The notes under the pieces are model-generated. The model was given only the letters and a program-made list of their open reading frames with translations. It had not been told where the DNA came from and did no database searches. From Catenuloplanes niger (GTDB taxonomy: Bacteria; Actinomycetota; Actinomycetes; Mycobacteriales; Micromonosporaceae), in assembly GCF_031458255.1 (NCBI RefSeq), contig NZ_JAVDYC010000001.1, forward strand, positions 3,109,001 to 3,173,000: a DNA stretch of 64,000 nt. Reading direction: 5' to 3'. The position numbers and the translations under genes are program-made. Shown one piece after another: positions 1 to 9,474 of this stretch (position 1 is the first letter of the stretch; each line of letters starts with the position of its first letter).

Positions 1-1504
1 CGACCCGGCCGATGAGCTGGCCGCGGCGGACGCGTTGGCCGCGGTGGACGAGGATGCGGGACTGGTGGCCGTAGCAGGTGGTGACGCCCTGGCCGGCGAC
101 GTCGCCGTGCGCGACGCAGGTGAAGTTGCCGTAGCCGTTGGCCCAGCCGGCGCGGATGACCTCGCCGTCGTCGGCGGCCCAGATCGGCTGGCCGCCGCCG
201 GCCGCGATGTCGACGCCGGTGTGGAGTTGCCAGACCCGGTAGTACGGGTCGAAGCGCCAGCCGAAGTTGCTGGACTTCCAGCCGCGGACCGGCATGAGCA
301 GGCGGGCGCCGGTGCGCATCCGGGTGCTGCCGCCGCCGTTGACGGCACCACCACGCCGGTGCGCGCGGCGACGGTTCTCCCAGGCGCGCACCTCCGCGGC
401 GACCCGCGACTCGGCGGCGCGGGCGTCGCGGTAGCGGGCGAGGCTGCCGGCACGCTCCTGCTGGGCCACCCCGAGCGCGGCGCGGCGCTGGTCGGTGAGG
501 CGTTGCACGACCGCGACCGCGTCCTCGGCGACGCGCTGGGCCGCCCGCGCGTCGGCGAGCTTCGCGGTCGCGTCCGCGTGCGCGGCGTCGGCGGCACGGC
601 GGGCGGTGGTGGCCGCGTTCTGGGCGTCGCGGGCGGCGCCGCGCGCGTTCACCACGCGGGTGAGCGCGCCCCGCTGCGTGGCGAGGACCCGGTCGACGTA
701 GCCCAGCCGGTCCGCGAACGTGGTCGGGTTGGCGTCGATGAGCACGTTGAGCGTGCCGATGTTGCCGCCCCTGAAGGTGGCGGCGGCAAGGTCGCCGAGC
801 TTCTCCCGGGCGTCGGCCACGTCGCGCTCGGCCCGGTCGAAGCGGCCGGTGGCGGCGGCCTGGGCGGCGCGGGCCGTGCCGGCCTTCCGCTCCGCGGTGT
901 CCGCGGCGGCCTGAGCGGCGGCCACCCGGCCGCGGGCCTGCTCGGCGCGGGCCTGGGCGGGCGGCAGACCGGCGCTGGCGGCGGCGAGGCTGCGCGCGGC
1001 GGCCCGCGCCCGGTCGGTGGCGCCCTCCAGGATCGCGGCGGCCTTGGCCACCTCCCGCTCGATCCGGCGCTGGTCGTCACGCGGGTCACCCGCGGCGGCC
1101 CCGACCGGCGCGGCAGCCGCGGGGGCCGCGGCACGGGCTGGTGCGGCGGCGCGGGCCGGAATGTCAGCAGCGCGGGCCGGTGCGGCAGCGAGCTCGGCGG
1201 CGCGAGCGGCAGTGTCAGCCAGCGCAGCGGCGCGACCGGGAGTGCCAGCCAGCGCGGCGGCGTGGGCCGAAACGCCGGCCAGTCCGGCGGCGCGGGCCGA
1301 AGCGGTGGCGGGTGCCGCGGTGGTGGCACGTGCTTCGGCGGCACGTGCGGCGCCGGCAGGGGCAGCCCCGGCGAGCGCGGCGCCGGTGGGTGCCGCGCCG
1401 GCGAGGTCGGGGCCGGCCGCCGTGGCGGGTGCCGCGGGCCCGGGTGCGGTGAACGCCAACGTCAGCAGGGCCACGAGTGCGCTGCGATAGGACTTCACGG
1501 ACAT
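1..1504 (-). CDS. M23-family murein peptidase (EnvC/NlpD-like), 3' end outside window
   Basis: Secreted zinc metallopeptidase that probably cuts peptidoglycan cross-links. Read on the minus strand from ATG 1504, preceded by a G-rich stretch. The start gives a signal-peptide-like N-terminus (MSVKSYRSALVALLTLAF), then about 100 very Ala-rich residues, a predicted coiled-coil region (roughly residues 130-360) and a C-terminal LytM/M23 domain. In that domain LHTGVDIAAGG supplies the His-x3-Asp zinc ligands and TTCYGHQ the HxH-like catalytic segment. Only the last part of the M23 domain is cut off by the window edge. It lies directly downstream of ftsEX, and FtsEX-type complexes are known to control coiled-coil/M23 hydrolases, so an FtsX-activated division hydrolase is a reasonable inference. 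The start and family are clear; the exact substrate is not. Confidence 0.85.
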   Translation of the reverse strand, partial: MSVKSYRSALVALLTLAFTAPGPAAPATAAGPDLAGAAPTGAALAGAAPAGAARAAEARATTAAPATASARAAGLAGVSAHAAALAGTPGRAAALADTAARAAELAAAPARAADIPARAAAPARAAAPAAAAPVGAAAGDPRDDQRRIEREVAKAAAILEGATDRARAAARSLAAASAGLPPAQARAEQARGRVAAAQAAADTAERKAGTARAAQAAATGRFDRAERDVADAREKLGDLAAATFRGGNIGTLNVLIDANPTTFADRLGYVDRVLATQRGALTRVVNARGAARDAQNAATTARRAADAAHADATAKLADARAAQRVAEDAVAVVQRLTDQRRAALGVAQQERAGSLARYRDARAAESRVAAEVRAWENRRRAHRRGGAVNGGGSTRMRTGARLLMPVRGWKSSNFGWRFDPYYRVWQLHTGVDIAAGGGQPIWAADDGEVIRAGWANGYGNFTCVAHGDVAGQGVTTCYGHQSRILVHRGQRVRRGQLIGRV

Positions 1505-1630
1505 ATCCCCCGATTCTCCGTGCTCACCACCTTACGCGGGCGAGAACCGGCAGATCGGCAGAAACGCGAATCGCCGCCCGCTCCCGGGACGGACCCGGGT
1601 GCGGACGGCGAGAGGCGGCGGTGCGGGCGA

Positions 1631-2506
1631 CTAGACCCGCAGGTAGAACCGGAGCGTGGTCCACGCGGTGACGGCGCTGACCAGTGCGCCGGCGCCCGCC
1701 ATGAACGGCAGCATGAGCAGCACGTTCTCCCAGTTGAGCGGGGTCAGCAGCTCGGTCAGGTCGCGGAGCGCACCGTCGATGAGGAAGATCTTGCCGAGCA
1801 CCAGCGCGCCGAAGCCGAGGAGCGCGCCGAGCACACCGGCGGCGACGGCCTCCAGCACGAACGGTGCCTGGATGAACCAGTTGGACGCGCCGACCAGCTT
1901 CATGACCGCGACCTCGCGGCGCTTGCTGTACGCGGCCACCTGAATGGTGTTACCGACCAGCAGCAGCGCGGCGATCGCCATGATCGACGAGGCGACCAGC
2001 GACATGGTCTGGACCGAGTTGAGGATGCCGAAGACCTTCTCCAGCAGCGCGCGCTGGTCGAGGATCTCGTCGACGCCCTCGGCCGACGCGTACTTGGCCG
2101 CGAAGTCCTGGTACTGCTCGGGGTTGTTCAGCTTGACCCGGAACGACTCGGGCAGCTGCTCGGCGGTCACCGACTCCACGAGGTCGGGCGTGTCGCGCCA
2201 CAGCGTCTGGAACTTCTCGAGCGCCTTTTCCTTGGTCTCCAGCTCGTACGACTGGACCAGCTCGTCGGACTTCAGCGCGGCGTCGAGCTCGAGCCTCTGC
2301 TCATCGTTGACGTCGGACTTCAGGAACATCGCCACTTCGATGTTCGCGTAGTAGAAGTCCTTCATCTCGTTGGCCTGCAGGTACAGCAGCGCGCTGGCAC
2401 CCAGCATGGTCAGCGAGACGGACATCGTGATGATCATGGCGATGGTCATCGTGACGTTGCGCCACAGTCCGACCAGCACTTCGGACAGGACATATTTCAG
2501 ACGCAT
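1631..2506 (-). CDS. ftsX: Cell division protein FtsX (permease-like)
   Basis: Membrane subunit of the FtsEX complex, which couples cytoplasmic ATP hydrolysis by FtsE to peptidoglycan hydrolases outside the cell. The 291-residue protein starts MRLKYVLSEVLVGLWRN with one membrane segment (about residues 20-45). An extracytoplasmic domain of about 110 residues follows (region containing TPDLVESVTAEQLPESFRV), then three C-terminal membrane helices (about 165-285), the usual FtsX layout and length. ATG start at 2506 has an AAGGAAG ribosome site. It lies 76 nt downstream of ftsE on the same strand, and a M23 peptidase with a coiled coil follows, a likely partner. Confidence 0.95.
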   Translation of the reverse strand: MRLKYVLSEVLVGLWRNVTMTIAMIITMSVSLTMLGASALLYLQANEMKDFYYANIEVAMFLKSDVNDEQRLELDAALKSDELVQSYELETKEKALEKFQTLWRDTPDLVESVTAEQLPESFRVKLNNPEQYQDFAAKYASAEGVDEILDQRALLEKVFGILNSVQTMSLVASSIMAIAALLLVGNTIQVAAYSKRREVAVMKLVGASNWFIQAPFVLEAVAAGVLGALLGFGALVLGKIFLIDGALRDLTELLTPLNWENVLLMLPFMAGAGALVSAVTAWTTLRFYLRV

Positions 2507-2582
2507 CGGTGAGGCTTCCTTCGTGAATCGTCTGCGGCCGGGTCAGGGATCGGGGAGGAGTGCAGTCGGTTACCGACTGTTA

Positions 2583-3263
2583 TCAGCCGTAAACACCGCG
2601 CGGCTGGTCACGGACGATCCGGCCGCTCTCGATCTCGATGACCCGTCGGCGCATCTGGTTCACGATGTTGGAGTCGTGAGTCACCATGACGACGGTGGTG
2701 CCGGTCCGGTTGATCCGGTCCAGCAGGCGCATGATCTCGATCGAGGTGTCCGGGTCCAGGTTTCCGGTGGGCTCGTCCGCCAGCAGGATCAGGGGGCGGT
2801 TGACGAAGGCACGGGCCACCGCGACACGCTGCTGCTCACCGCCGGAGAGCTCGTGCGGGTAACGGTGCTCCTTGCCACCGAGACCGACGAGTTCCAGCAC
2901 CTCGGGCACGACCCGGCGGGCGACCGCCTTGGTCTTGCCGATCACCTCGAGCGCGAAGGCGACGTTCTCGTAGGCCGTCCGGTTGGGCAGGAGCCGGAAG
3001 TCCTGGAAGACGCAGCCGATCGAGCGCCGGAAGTGCGGGATCTTCCACGAGCGCATGGAGGTGACGTCCTTGGAGTTGACGATCACCTTGCCCTTGTTCG
3101 GGGCGACCTCGTGCAGCAGCAGCTTGATGATCGTGGACTTGCCGGAGCCGGACGGGCCGATGAAGAAGACGAACTCGCCCTTTTCGATCCCGACCGACAC
3201 ATCGTCCAGCGACGGCCGGGACGCCTTCGGATACGTCTTGGTCACGTTCTCAAGCTGAATCAC
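2583..3263 (-). CDS. ftsE: Cell division ATP-binding protein FtsE
   Basis: ABC-type ATPase of the FtsEX divisome complex. The 226-residue product carries the Walker A motif GPSGSGKS (about residues 36-43), ABC signature [13 protein letters not shown] and Walker B with [11 protein letters not shown] place the start at GTG 3263 ([13 protein letters not shown]), matching the usual FtsE N-terminus. An in-frame TTG at 3299 would add 12 residues but overlaps a promoter-like -35 hexamer. The GTG is 8 nt after a TAGACT -10 box, so the mRNA is probably leaderless. ftsX follows in the same operon. Confidence 0.95.
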   Translation of the reverse strand: MIQLENVTKTYPKASRPSLDDVSVGIEKGEFVFFIGPSGSGKSTIIKLLLHEVAPNKGKVIVNSKDVTSMRSWKIPHFRRSIGCVFQDFRLLPNRTAYENVAFALEVIGKTKAVARRVVPEVLELVGLGGKEHRYPHELSGGEQQRVAVARAFVNRPLILLADEPTGNLDPDTSIEIMRLLDRINRTGTTVVMVTHDSNIVNQMRRRVIEIESGRIVRDQPRGVYG

Positions 3264-3271
3264 GGGAGCAG

Positions 3272-3299
3272 AGTCTACGCGGTGTAACGAAAACTCCAA
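3272..3299 (-). promoter_or_regulatory. ftsE promoter (leaderless)
   Basis: On the minus strand TTGGAG (3299-3294) and TAGACT (3277-3272) are separated by 16 nt. The -10 box ends 8 nt before the GTG codon at 3263, the spacing expected for a leaderless actinobacterial transcript. No Shine-Dalgarno sequence is seen before that GTG. Confidence 0.6.
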
Positions 3300-3392
3300 G
3301 TCCAGAGCTCGCCCGATCTGCCCCCGATGACCCGATAAAGGATCCTCCGAACGGGTGACTTTCCCGGGTCGATCCGCGACACGCCGGGATGG

Positions 3393-4514
3393 TTACGCGG
3401 CGTCGCCACTCAACTGCTGCTGCTTACGCCACTTGATGCCGGCCTCGATGAAAGAGTCCAGCTCACCGTCGAACACCGAGGTCGGATTGCCCGTCTCGTG
3501 CTCGGTTCGCAAATCCTTCACCATCTGATACGGGTGCAGCACGTACGACCGCATCTGGTCGCCCCACGAACCGGCCGCGTCGGTCTTCAGGCCCTGCATC
3601 TTGGCCTGCTCCTCCTGACGCTTGCGCTCCAGCAGCCGGGCCTGCAGCACGCGCAGCGCGGACGCCTTGTTCTGCAGCTGCGACTTCTCGTTCTGGCAGG
3701 TCACGACGATGCCGGTGGGAATGTGTGTGATCCGCACCGCAGAGTCGGTCGTGTTGACGCTCTGTCCACCGGGGCCGGACGAACGGTAGACGTCGACCCG
3801 CATCTCGTTCTCCGGGATGTCGATGTGGTCGGTCTGCTCGACGACCGGCATCACCTCGACGCCGGCGAAGCTCGTCTGCCGGCGGCCCTGGTTGTCGAAC
3901 GGGCTGATCCGCACCAGCCGGTGGGTGCCCGACTCGACACTGAGCGTGCCGTACGCGTACGGCGCCTTGACCGTGAAGGTGGCGGACTTCAGGCCCGCCT
4001 CCTCCGCGTACGACGTCTCGTAGACCTCCGTGGGGTAGCCGTGCCGCTCCGCCCACCGCAGGTACATCCGCAGCAGCATCTCCGCGAAGTCGGCCGCGTC
4101 CACGCCACCGGCGCCGGCGCGCACCGCGACGAGCGCCTCGCGGGCGTCGTACTCACCGGACAGCAGCGTGCGGACCTCGAGCTCGTCTACGGCCTTGGTC
4201 AGGCCCGCGATCTCGCTGCCCACGTCGCCGAGCGAGGAGGCGTCGTCCTCCCCCTCGGAGAGCTCGAGCAGGACGAACGCGTCGTCGAGCCGGGAGCGGA
4301 GGTTCTCCAGCTTCTGGATCTCGCCGTTGATGTACGAGAGCTTCGAGGTCACCACCTGGGCGCGCGCCTGGTCGTCCCAGAGGTTCGGCTCGGCGGCCTG
4401 CTCCTCCAGCTCCGCCTTCTCCCGGCGGAGCTTGTCGACGTCGAGGACGCCCTCGATGTTCCGTAGGGTGGCGTCGAGGTGCTTGAGCTGGTCGGAAAAG
4501 TCGGCTGCAGTCAC
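3393..4514 (-). CDS. prfB: Peptide chain release factor 2
   Basis: Class-I release factor that terminates translation at UGA and UAA. The protein has the coiled-coil domain 1, the codon-recognition loop with the SPF tripeptide ([12 protein letters not shown]) typical of RF2 rather than RF1, and the GGQ peptidyl-hydrolysis motif in [16 protein letters not shown]. The reading frame is continuous: there is no programmed +1 frameshift as in enterobacterial prfB. I prefer GTG 4514 (373 residues). A TATTCT -10 box at 4528-4523 lies 8 nt upstream, so this looks leaderless; a TTG at 4523 is an alternative. It sits upstream of ftsEX, a common actinobacterial order. Confidence 0.96.
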   Translation of the reverse strand: MTAADFSDQLKHLDATLRNIEGVLDVDKLRREKAELEEQAAEPNLWDDQARAQVVTSKLSYINGEIQKLENLRSRLDDAFVLLELSEGEDDASSLGDVGSEIAGLTKAVDELEVRTLLSGEYDAREALVAVRAGAGGVDAADFAEMLLRMYLRWAERHGYPTEVYETSYAEEAGLKSATFTVKAPYAYGTLSVESGTHRLVRISPFDNQGRRQTSFAGVEVMPVVEQTDHIDIPENEMRVDVYRSSGPGGQSVNTTDSAVRITHIPTGIVVTCQNEKSQLQNKASALRVLQARLLERKRQEEQAKMQGLKTDAAGSWGDQMRSYVLHPYQMVKDLRTEHETGNPTSVFDGELDSFIEAGIKWRKQQQLSGDAA

Positions 4515-4563
4515 AACAGTCAAGAATACGGCGCCTCCGGCCGGTCCGCGCCGAGCGGGCGGA

Positions 4564-5085
4564 TCAGGCGCCCGGCGCCGTCTTCAGCCAGGTGAGCGCC
4601 GCCTTGTGGTAGGCCACCGCGAACTCCAGCGCGGACGCCCCGAAGTTGTCCCCCGCCTTCTTCGCCTCCTTGGCCTGCTCACGCGCGGATGCCAGCGCGG
4701 CCGTGTGGTACTCGTTGGCACCGGCGACCAACGCACTCATCTGACCCTCACTGTGCTGCTCCCCAAACGCGACGCGGAGCGCGATCGGGTTGCGAATGGC
4801 ATCGCGCCCCGGGGTGTCGGTCAGCCAACGGCTGAACGCGCGCTTTCCGGACGCCGTGATCGCGTAGGGCTGGCTCGAGCGGGGGCCCGGCTTACCCAGC
4901 CGGACATAACCCATCTCGGCGAGCGCCGGCAATTCCCGGTAAACCTGGCTTCGGGTCATCGACCAGAAGGGGCCAAGGCGGCGCTCCGCCTGACCCATGA
5001 GTTGCCCACCCGTCATCGGCCCCTCGTGGAGCAGCCCGAGGAGGGCAGCCGCGGTTGGGTTGATTCCTGTCTCGGCCATGCCCAT
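4564..5085 (-). CDS. PadR-family transcriptional regulator
   Basis: Predicted 173-residue DNA-binding regulator. The N-terminal winged helix ([19 protein letters not shown] through [18 protein letters not shown]) has the PadR fold signature, including the YRELPAL recognition helix and the Y-x-I-T-x-x-G-x-x-A wing ([12 protein letters not shown]). The C-terminal helical part (about residues 95-173) would form the dimerisation arm. Start chosen at ATG 5085 ([13 protein letters not shown]); ATG 5079 is possible. The frame stays open upstream but without motifs. No effector can be inferred from its neighbours. Confidence 0.85.
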   Translation of the reverse strand: MGMAETGINPTAAALLGLLHEGPMTGGQLMGQAERRLGPFWSMTRSQVYRELPALAEMGYVRLGKPGPRSSQPYAITASGKRAFSRWLTDTPGRDAIRNPIALRVAFGEQHSEGQMSALVAGANEYHTAALASAREQAKEAKKAGDNFGASALEFAVAYHKAALTWLKTAPGA

Positions 5086-5365
5086 TACGCTGCCACTTTG
5101 TAGCCCCCGCGTCCAGGATTTCGACTTATCCGCACGCGCGCGTCTCCACAGTGCACTGTCTTCCGCGGACTGTCCGGTGCGGACCGGCCACAAAAAGTGA
5201 TCAACTCCGGGAGCTATTCGACCGGGAATGCCCTTTGTCCGGTTCGCTGGCCGCAAAGGCTCTCACAAACCTCGGGGGTGCAATGCACCACTCCCGACTC
5301 AGCTTTGCAGACTCGACCGCCCGAATGCCGGGAAACGGGGGTCAACACCCAAAGCAAATCGGGGG
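5086..5365. other. Non-coding interval upstream of padR
   Basis: This 280-nt stretch separates the 3' end of the kinase gene from padR, both on the minus strand. It should hold the padR promoter. I see short palindromic patches (for example around the GTGCAC near 5151) but no convincing -35/-10 pair, RNA gene or terminator with a T-run. Confidence 0.5.
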
Positions 5366-6700
5366 TCAGCGGCCGGCCACGGTGGAGGTCCCGGACGGTA
5401 CCCGGGGCAGTGGCATACCGCTGGAGTCCCCTCCGGAGAGAAGTACCCCACTCAACACAGTGATCAACATAAGGAACGCGGCGACCACACAAACCGCGAT
5501 CAGACGCCGGCGCCGGGACCGGCCCGCCGAACCGATCCGGGCCCCGGCCAGCACGCCGATCTCCGGCATGTGGAGCCGGCCCGCCGCGGCCCTCGGCCAC
5601 GGCCCGCCCGCGCTGTACGCCGCGCCCAGCGCGACCGCGGCCGGATGGTTCGGCGGCACCGACACCGGTGCGGCGGAGACCGGCGGCACGGACGTGGGCA
5701 CGGCCGACACCGGCGGCGCGGAGACCGGGCCCTGGAACTCCATCACCGGCAGCGCCACCATCCGCCCGCCGGACGCCGGCGACACGGGTGCCACCGCCAG
5801 CGGCACCCAGCGCACGCTGGCCTGCCCACGGCTGCGCCCGTCCGGCCGCGGCCACCAGGTCACGTCGCCCTCGGCCAGCGCGGGCAGTGCCGGCAGGCCG
5901 GCCAGCGCGGACTCGACCCGGCGCAGCCGCACGCCGATCGCGCGCGCGTCCGGCCGGCGCGCCGGGTCCGGCTCCAGACAGTGCTCGATCACCGGCCAGA
6001 CCTGCGCGGGCAGCCCGGCCGGCGGCACCACCGTGCACTGCCGGTGCCGGGCCAGCACGTCCAGCGGCGAGCCGCCCTTGAACGGGCTCCGGCCGCAGAG
6101 CAGCTCGAACAGGACCACGCCCATGGCGTAGACGTCCGAGGCCGGGCTCGGTGAAGCGCCCTCCACCACCTCGGGCGAGACGTACTCCGGGGTGGCGTGC
6201 GTGGCGCGGGCCGCGTCCACCCGCCGCACCCGCCGTGCCACGCCGAAGTCGACCAGCCGGATCGGGCCGCCGTCCGCCGGGACGATCAGGTTGCCCGGTT
6301 TCACGTCGCCGTGCACGATGCCGCGCTCGTGCAGGTACGCCAGCGAGTTCGCCAGCTGTGCCACCAGGTTCACCGCGACCGCGGGCGGCACCGGGCCGTC
6401 CCGCCGCAGCCGTTTGCGCAGGTCCTCGCCGTCGACCAGCTCCATCACGAAGACGTGCCGGTCGGCCTCCCGGCCGAACTCGATCGGCCGCACGATGCAC
6501 GGGTGCGACAGCTCGGTGAGGATCTCCGCCTCGTCCACGAAGTTGCGCACCAGGTCGGGCTGGGACAGTGCCTCCGGGCGCAGCAGCTTGACCGCCACCG
6601 CCCGCCCGGTGCCCGTGTCCAGGCCGGACCAGACCGTGCCGATCGCACCCCGGGCGATCTCGGCATCGAGCCGGTAGCGGCCGTTCAGCAGACCCGTCAT
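5366..6700 (-). CDS. Membrane-anchored Ser/Thr protein kinase (PknB-like kinase domain)
   Basis: Hanks-type kinase of 444 residues. The kinase domain has a glycine-rich loop (IARGAIGTVW, residues 15-24), VAVK lysine K38, helix-C glutamate around residue 59, catalytic loop HGDVKPGN (130-137) and DFG at 151-153. The catalytic loop reads HGD, not HRD. A Pro/Val/Ala-rich linker (about 285-385) leads to one membrane segment (about 395-418) and a short exterior tail of about 30 residues. There are no PASTA repeats, so it is not a full PknB orthologue. ATG 6700 follows a strong AGGAGGA ribosome site. Substrate unknown. Confidence 0.92.
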   Translation of the reverse strand: MTGLLNGRYRLDAEIARGAIGTVWSGLDTGTGRAVAVKLLRPEALSQPDLVRNFVDEAEILTELSHPCIVRPIEFGREADRHVFVMELVDGEDLRKRLRRDGPVPPAVAVNLVAQLANSLAYLHERGIVHGDVKPGNLIVPADGGPIRLVDFGVARRVRRVDAARATHATPEYVSPEVVEGASPSPASDVYAMGVVLFELLCGRSPFKGGSPLDVLARHRQCTVVPPAGLPAQVWPVIEHCLEPDPARRPDARAIGVRLRRVESALAGLPALPALAEGDVTWWPRPDGRSRGQASVRWVPLAVAPVSPASGGRMVALPVMEFQGPVSAPPVSAVPTSVPPVSAAPVSVPPNHPAAVALGAAYSAGGPWPRAAAGRLHMPEIGVLAGARIGSAGRSRRRRLIAVCVVAAFLMLITVLSGVLLSGGDSSGMPLPRVPSGTSTVAGR

Positions 6701-6890
6701 CCTGGTCCTCCTCCCGGGCCCCCCGCCCGGCTGCGCTTCGATGCTACGGCCGCGAAACCGGATTCCGGACCCCTCCGGCTACCAACCGACACCAAACGAA
6801 CACAGTTCACCAGCGGGAACGTCGGCCGGTCATCGATAAACAACCATGTCGGGTACGCCGGATTGACCGGCTGGAGGCGATAGGGAACAT

Positions 6891-9335
6891 TTGGCTGCCG
6901 TGGCGTCTCCACTCGTACGATGGCTCGCAGGTCGCAGCCCTGATCAGCTCGCCGGGACCCTGCTCCGGCGGCCGGACAGCGTCCACGCGACCACCGGCTC
7001 CCGGCCCGCCGCGCCGCCGGGCGACCTGTCCGCGCTCGCCGAGCGTCTCCAGCGCCCCGCCGCGCTGGAGGCCGCGCTGCACGGCCAGCCGCAGCCCAGC
7101 CACGAGCTGCTCGCGCTGCTGGTCCACCTCGGCCGCCGGCACCGCCCGGTCCCCCGCGCCGCGCTCGCCCACCGCCTCGGGCTGCCCGCCGACGACCCCG
7201 GGCTCACCGGCGCGCTCGACCGGCTCGCCACGGCCGCGCTCGCCTGGCCGGACCAGGACGGCGCGCTGCACGTCCCGGGCGAGCTGAGCCGCTGGTTCCC
7301 GCACCCGCTCGGCCTCGGCGCGGACGCGGCCCGCCTCTACCGTGAGACACCGGCCGAGCGACTGCGGCAGATCGCGGCCGCGCTCGGCCGGCCCGACCCC
7401 GGCCCGCGCCGGGAGGACGCGCACGCGGCGGTGTGCGCCGCGCTCGGCGACGCCACCGCGGTCCGCGACCTCGCCGACGCCGCGCCGCCGGAGACCCGCG
7501 ACCTGCTGCACGCGATGGCCGCCGGGATGCCGGTCGCCACGCCCGACCCGGCCCGGTCCGCCGCGCAGGACTGGGCCGTCAGCCGCGGCCTGCTCGCGTT
7601 CAGCGGCTGGCGGCTGGAGATGCCCGCCGAGGTCGCCACGGCGCTGCGCGGGCCGGACTGGGCACCGCCGTTCACGCCCGAGCCGCCGCTGCCCGCCCCG
7701 GTGCCGGTCGCGGCCGACGCGCTGACCCGCGAGTCCGCCGCGGCCGCGCACGCCGCGGTCCAGGCCGTCAACGCGCTGCTCGACGCGGTCGCGGCCACGC
7801 CCGCCGCCGCGCTCAAGACCGGCGGCGTCGGCACCCGCGAGCTCACCCGGCTCGGCAAGGCCGCCGGCCTGCCACCGGCCGAGGCGCGCTTCTGGCTCGT
7901 GCTGGCACACGCGGCCGGTCTGGTCGCGGCCGTGCACGACCGGTCCGTCGGGTACGGCATGGACCCGGTGCACTACGCGGTCACCGGCGCGCACGGCCGG
8001 TGGCGGCGGCTCAGCCCGGCCGGCCGGCTCACCGCGCTGCTGCGCCGCTGGCCCACCCTCGCCCCGGCCGCGCTGGCCGCACACCGCGGCGGCTTCGGGC
8101 CGGCCGGCGCGGCGCTGGTGCCGCACCCGGTGGACGCGGTCGCGCCGCGACTCAAGACCGGGCTGCTGGACCTGCTGGGCGCGCTGCCGGAGGGCCACGG
8201 GCTGCCGAGCCCGTTCGCGGCCGGACCCGCGGTCGGCTGGCACCGCCCGCTCGACCGGCCGGTCACCGGCGACCGGGACGAGCTGGTGACGCAGCTGTGG
8301 GAGGAGGGGCGGCTCTGCGGCGTCATCGCGCACGGCGCGCTCACCCCGCTCGGCCGCGCGCTGCTCGCCGGCGCCGGCGACGACCTCGACCGGATCGCGG
8401 GTGAGCTGCTGCCGGACGCGGTCACCACCGCTCTGTTCCAGAACGATCTGACCGTTGTGGTGCCCGGCATCCCGGCCGCCGAACTCGCGGAACTGCTCGA
8501 CGCGTGCGCCGACCGGGAATCCCGTGGCAGTGCCGGGACGTGGCGGTTCACCGCCGCCTCGGTCCGCCGCGCGCTCGACGACGGCCACCGGGCCGAGGAC
8601 CTGCGCGCCGCGCTCGGCGCGGTCGGCACGCTGCCGCAGGCGCTCGACTACCTGATCACCGACGTGGCCCGGCGGCACGGGCGGGTGCGGGTGCGGCCGG
8701 CCGGATGCGTGCTGCACACCGACGATCCGGCGCTGGTCGCGGAGATCCTCTCCACCCGGGGGCTGGCCGCGCTCGGCCTCACCGCGGTCGCGCCGACCGT
8801 GCTGGTCAGTCCGGCCGGGGTGGAGGAGACGCTGGCCGGGCTGCGCGCCGCGGGATTCGCGCCGGCCGGTGAGGACGCGACCGGCGGGCCATTGGTCCGC
8901 CGGCCCACGGTGCCCGCCGACGACGACGCCGAGCCGCGTGCGCGGACCCTGGTGCGGCCCGCCGAGGAGCCCGCCCTGACCCGGGAGGACGCGACGCTGC
9001 TCGCGACGCTGCTGCTCGGCGCGGCGACGCCGGCCGACCCGGTCGAGGACGTCCGGCGGCGGATCGCCGCGCTGCGCCCGCGGAGCCGCCCGGTGGACGA
9101 GGAGATCGCGCTGCACGCGGAACGCCTCGACGGCCCGGCCCGCGACACGCTCGCGGCCTGCGTCCGGGAGCGCCGCTCGGTGTACATCGAGTACGTCAAC
9201 GCGGGCGGCCGCCGCTACACCCGGCTGGTCGAACCGGTCTCGGTGGACGGCGAGTTCCTGGTCGGCTGGGTGCCGCCGCTGCCCGAGGAGGTGTCGTTCG
9301 CGCTCGGCCGGATCGTCTCGGTCGCCCCGGAATGA
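6891..9335 (+). CDS. Helicase-associated (XPB/Ssl2 N-terminal-like) domain protein
   Basis: Large 814-residue actinobacterial protein of the helicase-associated-domain family. It has repeated winged-helix-like segments in the N-terminal half (for example HELLALLVHLGRRHRPVPR). The central XPB/Ssl2 N-terminal-like region spans about residues 480-620 and includes TALFQNDLTVVVPGIPA. A WYL-like C-terminus (about 745-814) contains RSVYIEYVNAGGRRYTRLVE. No Walker motifs are present, so it is not itself a helicase. In related genomes such genes often accompany an XPB-type helicase, which is not in this window. Start uncertain: TTG 6891 or GTG 6900, with GGAGG at 6873-6877. A DNA-repair role is inference only. 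Confidence 0.8.
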   Translation: MAAVASPLVRWLAGRSPDQLAGTLLRRPDSVHATTGSRPAAPPGDLSALAERLQRPAALEAALHGQPQPSHELLALLVHLGRRHRPVPRAALAHRLGLPADDPGLTGALDRLATAALAWPDQDGALHVPGELSRWFPHPLGLGADAARLYRETPAERLRQIAAALGRPDPGPRREDAHAAVCAALGDATAVRDLADAAPPETRDLLHAMAAGMPVATPDPARSAAQDWAVSRGLLAFSGWRLEMPAEVATALRGPDWAPPFTPEPPLPAPVPVAADALTRESAAAAHAAVQAVNALLDAVAATPAAALKTGGVGTRELTRLGKAAGLPPAEARFWLVLAHAAGLVAAVHDRSVGYGMDPVHYAVTGAHGRWRRLSPAGRLTALLRRWPTLAPAALAAHRGGFGPAGAALVPHPVDAVAPRLKTGLLDLLGALPEGHGLPSPFAAGPAVGWHRPLDRPVTGDRDELVTQLWEEGRLCGVIAHGALTPLGRALLAGAGDDLDRIAGELLPDAVTTALFQNDLTVVVPGIPAAELAELLDACADRESRGSAGTWRFTAASVRRALDDGHRAEDLRAALGAVGTLPQALDYLITDVARRHGRVRVRPAGCVLHTDDPALVAEILSTRGLAALGLTAVAPTVLVSPAGVEETLAGLRAAGFAPAGEDATGGPLVRRPTVPADDDAEPRARTLVRPAEEPALTREDATLLATLLLGAATPADPVEDVRRRIAALRPRSRPVDEEIALHAERLDGPARDTLAACVRERRSVYIEYVNAGGRRYTRLVEPVSVDGEFLVGWVPPLPEEVSFALGRIVSVAPE

Positions 9336-9474
9336 CGGCGTGCGCGGCTTCGGGCAGATGGGGCGAAAGGCGGCGGGTGAGGTCGGGGACGCGAGGAGTG
9401 TCAGGTGGGACGCGTACCCTGAGGCCGCCGGTTGGCAGCATGCGGCCCGCGGGGCCGGGCGAGGAAGACAGAGG

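Noticed and set aside
35-2512. 825-codon plus-strand open frame across the M23 and ftsX region
   Set aside because: It is antisense to clearly recognisable M23 and FtsX proteins, and its translation is Gly/Arg-rich without motifs. It is a high-GC shadow frame.
3393-4523. Programmed frameshift in prfB
   Set aside because: The reading frame is continuous from start to GGQ domain; no in-frame UGA near the N-terminus.
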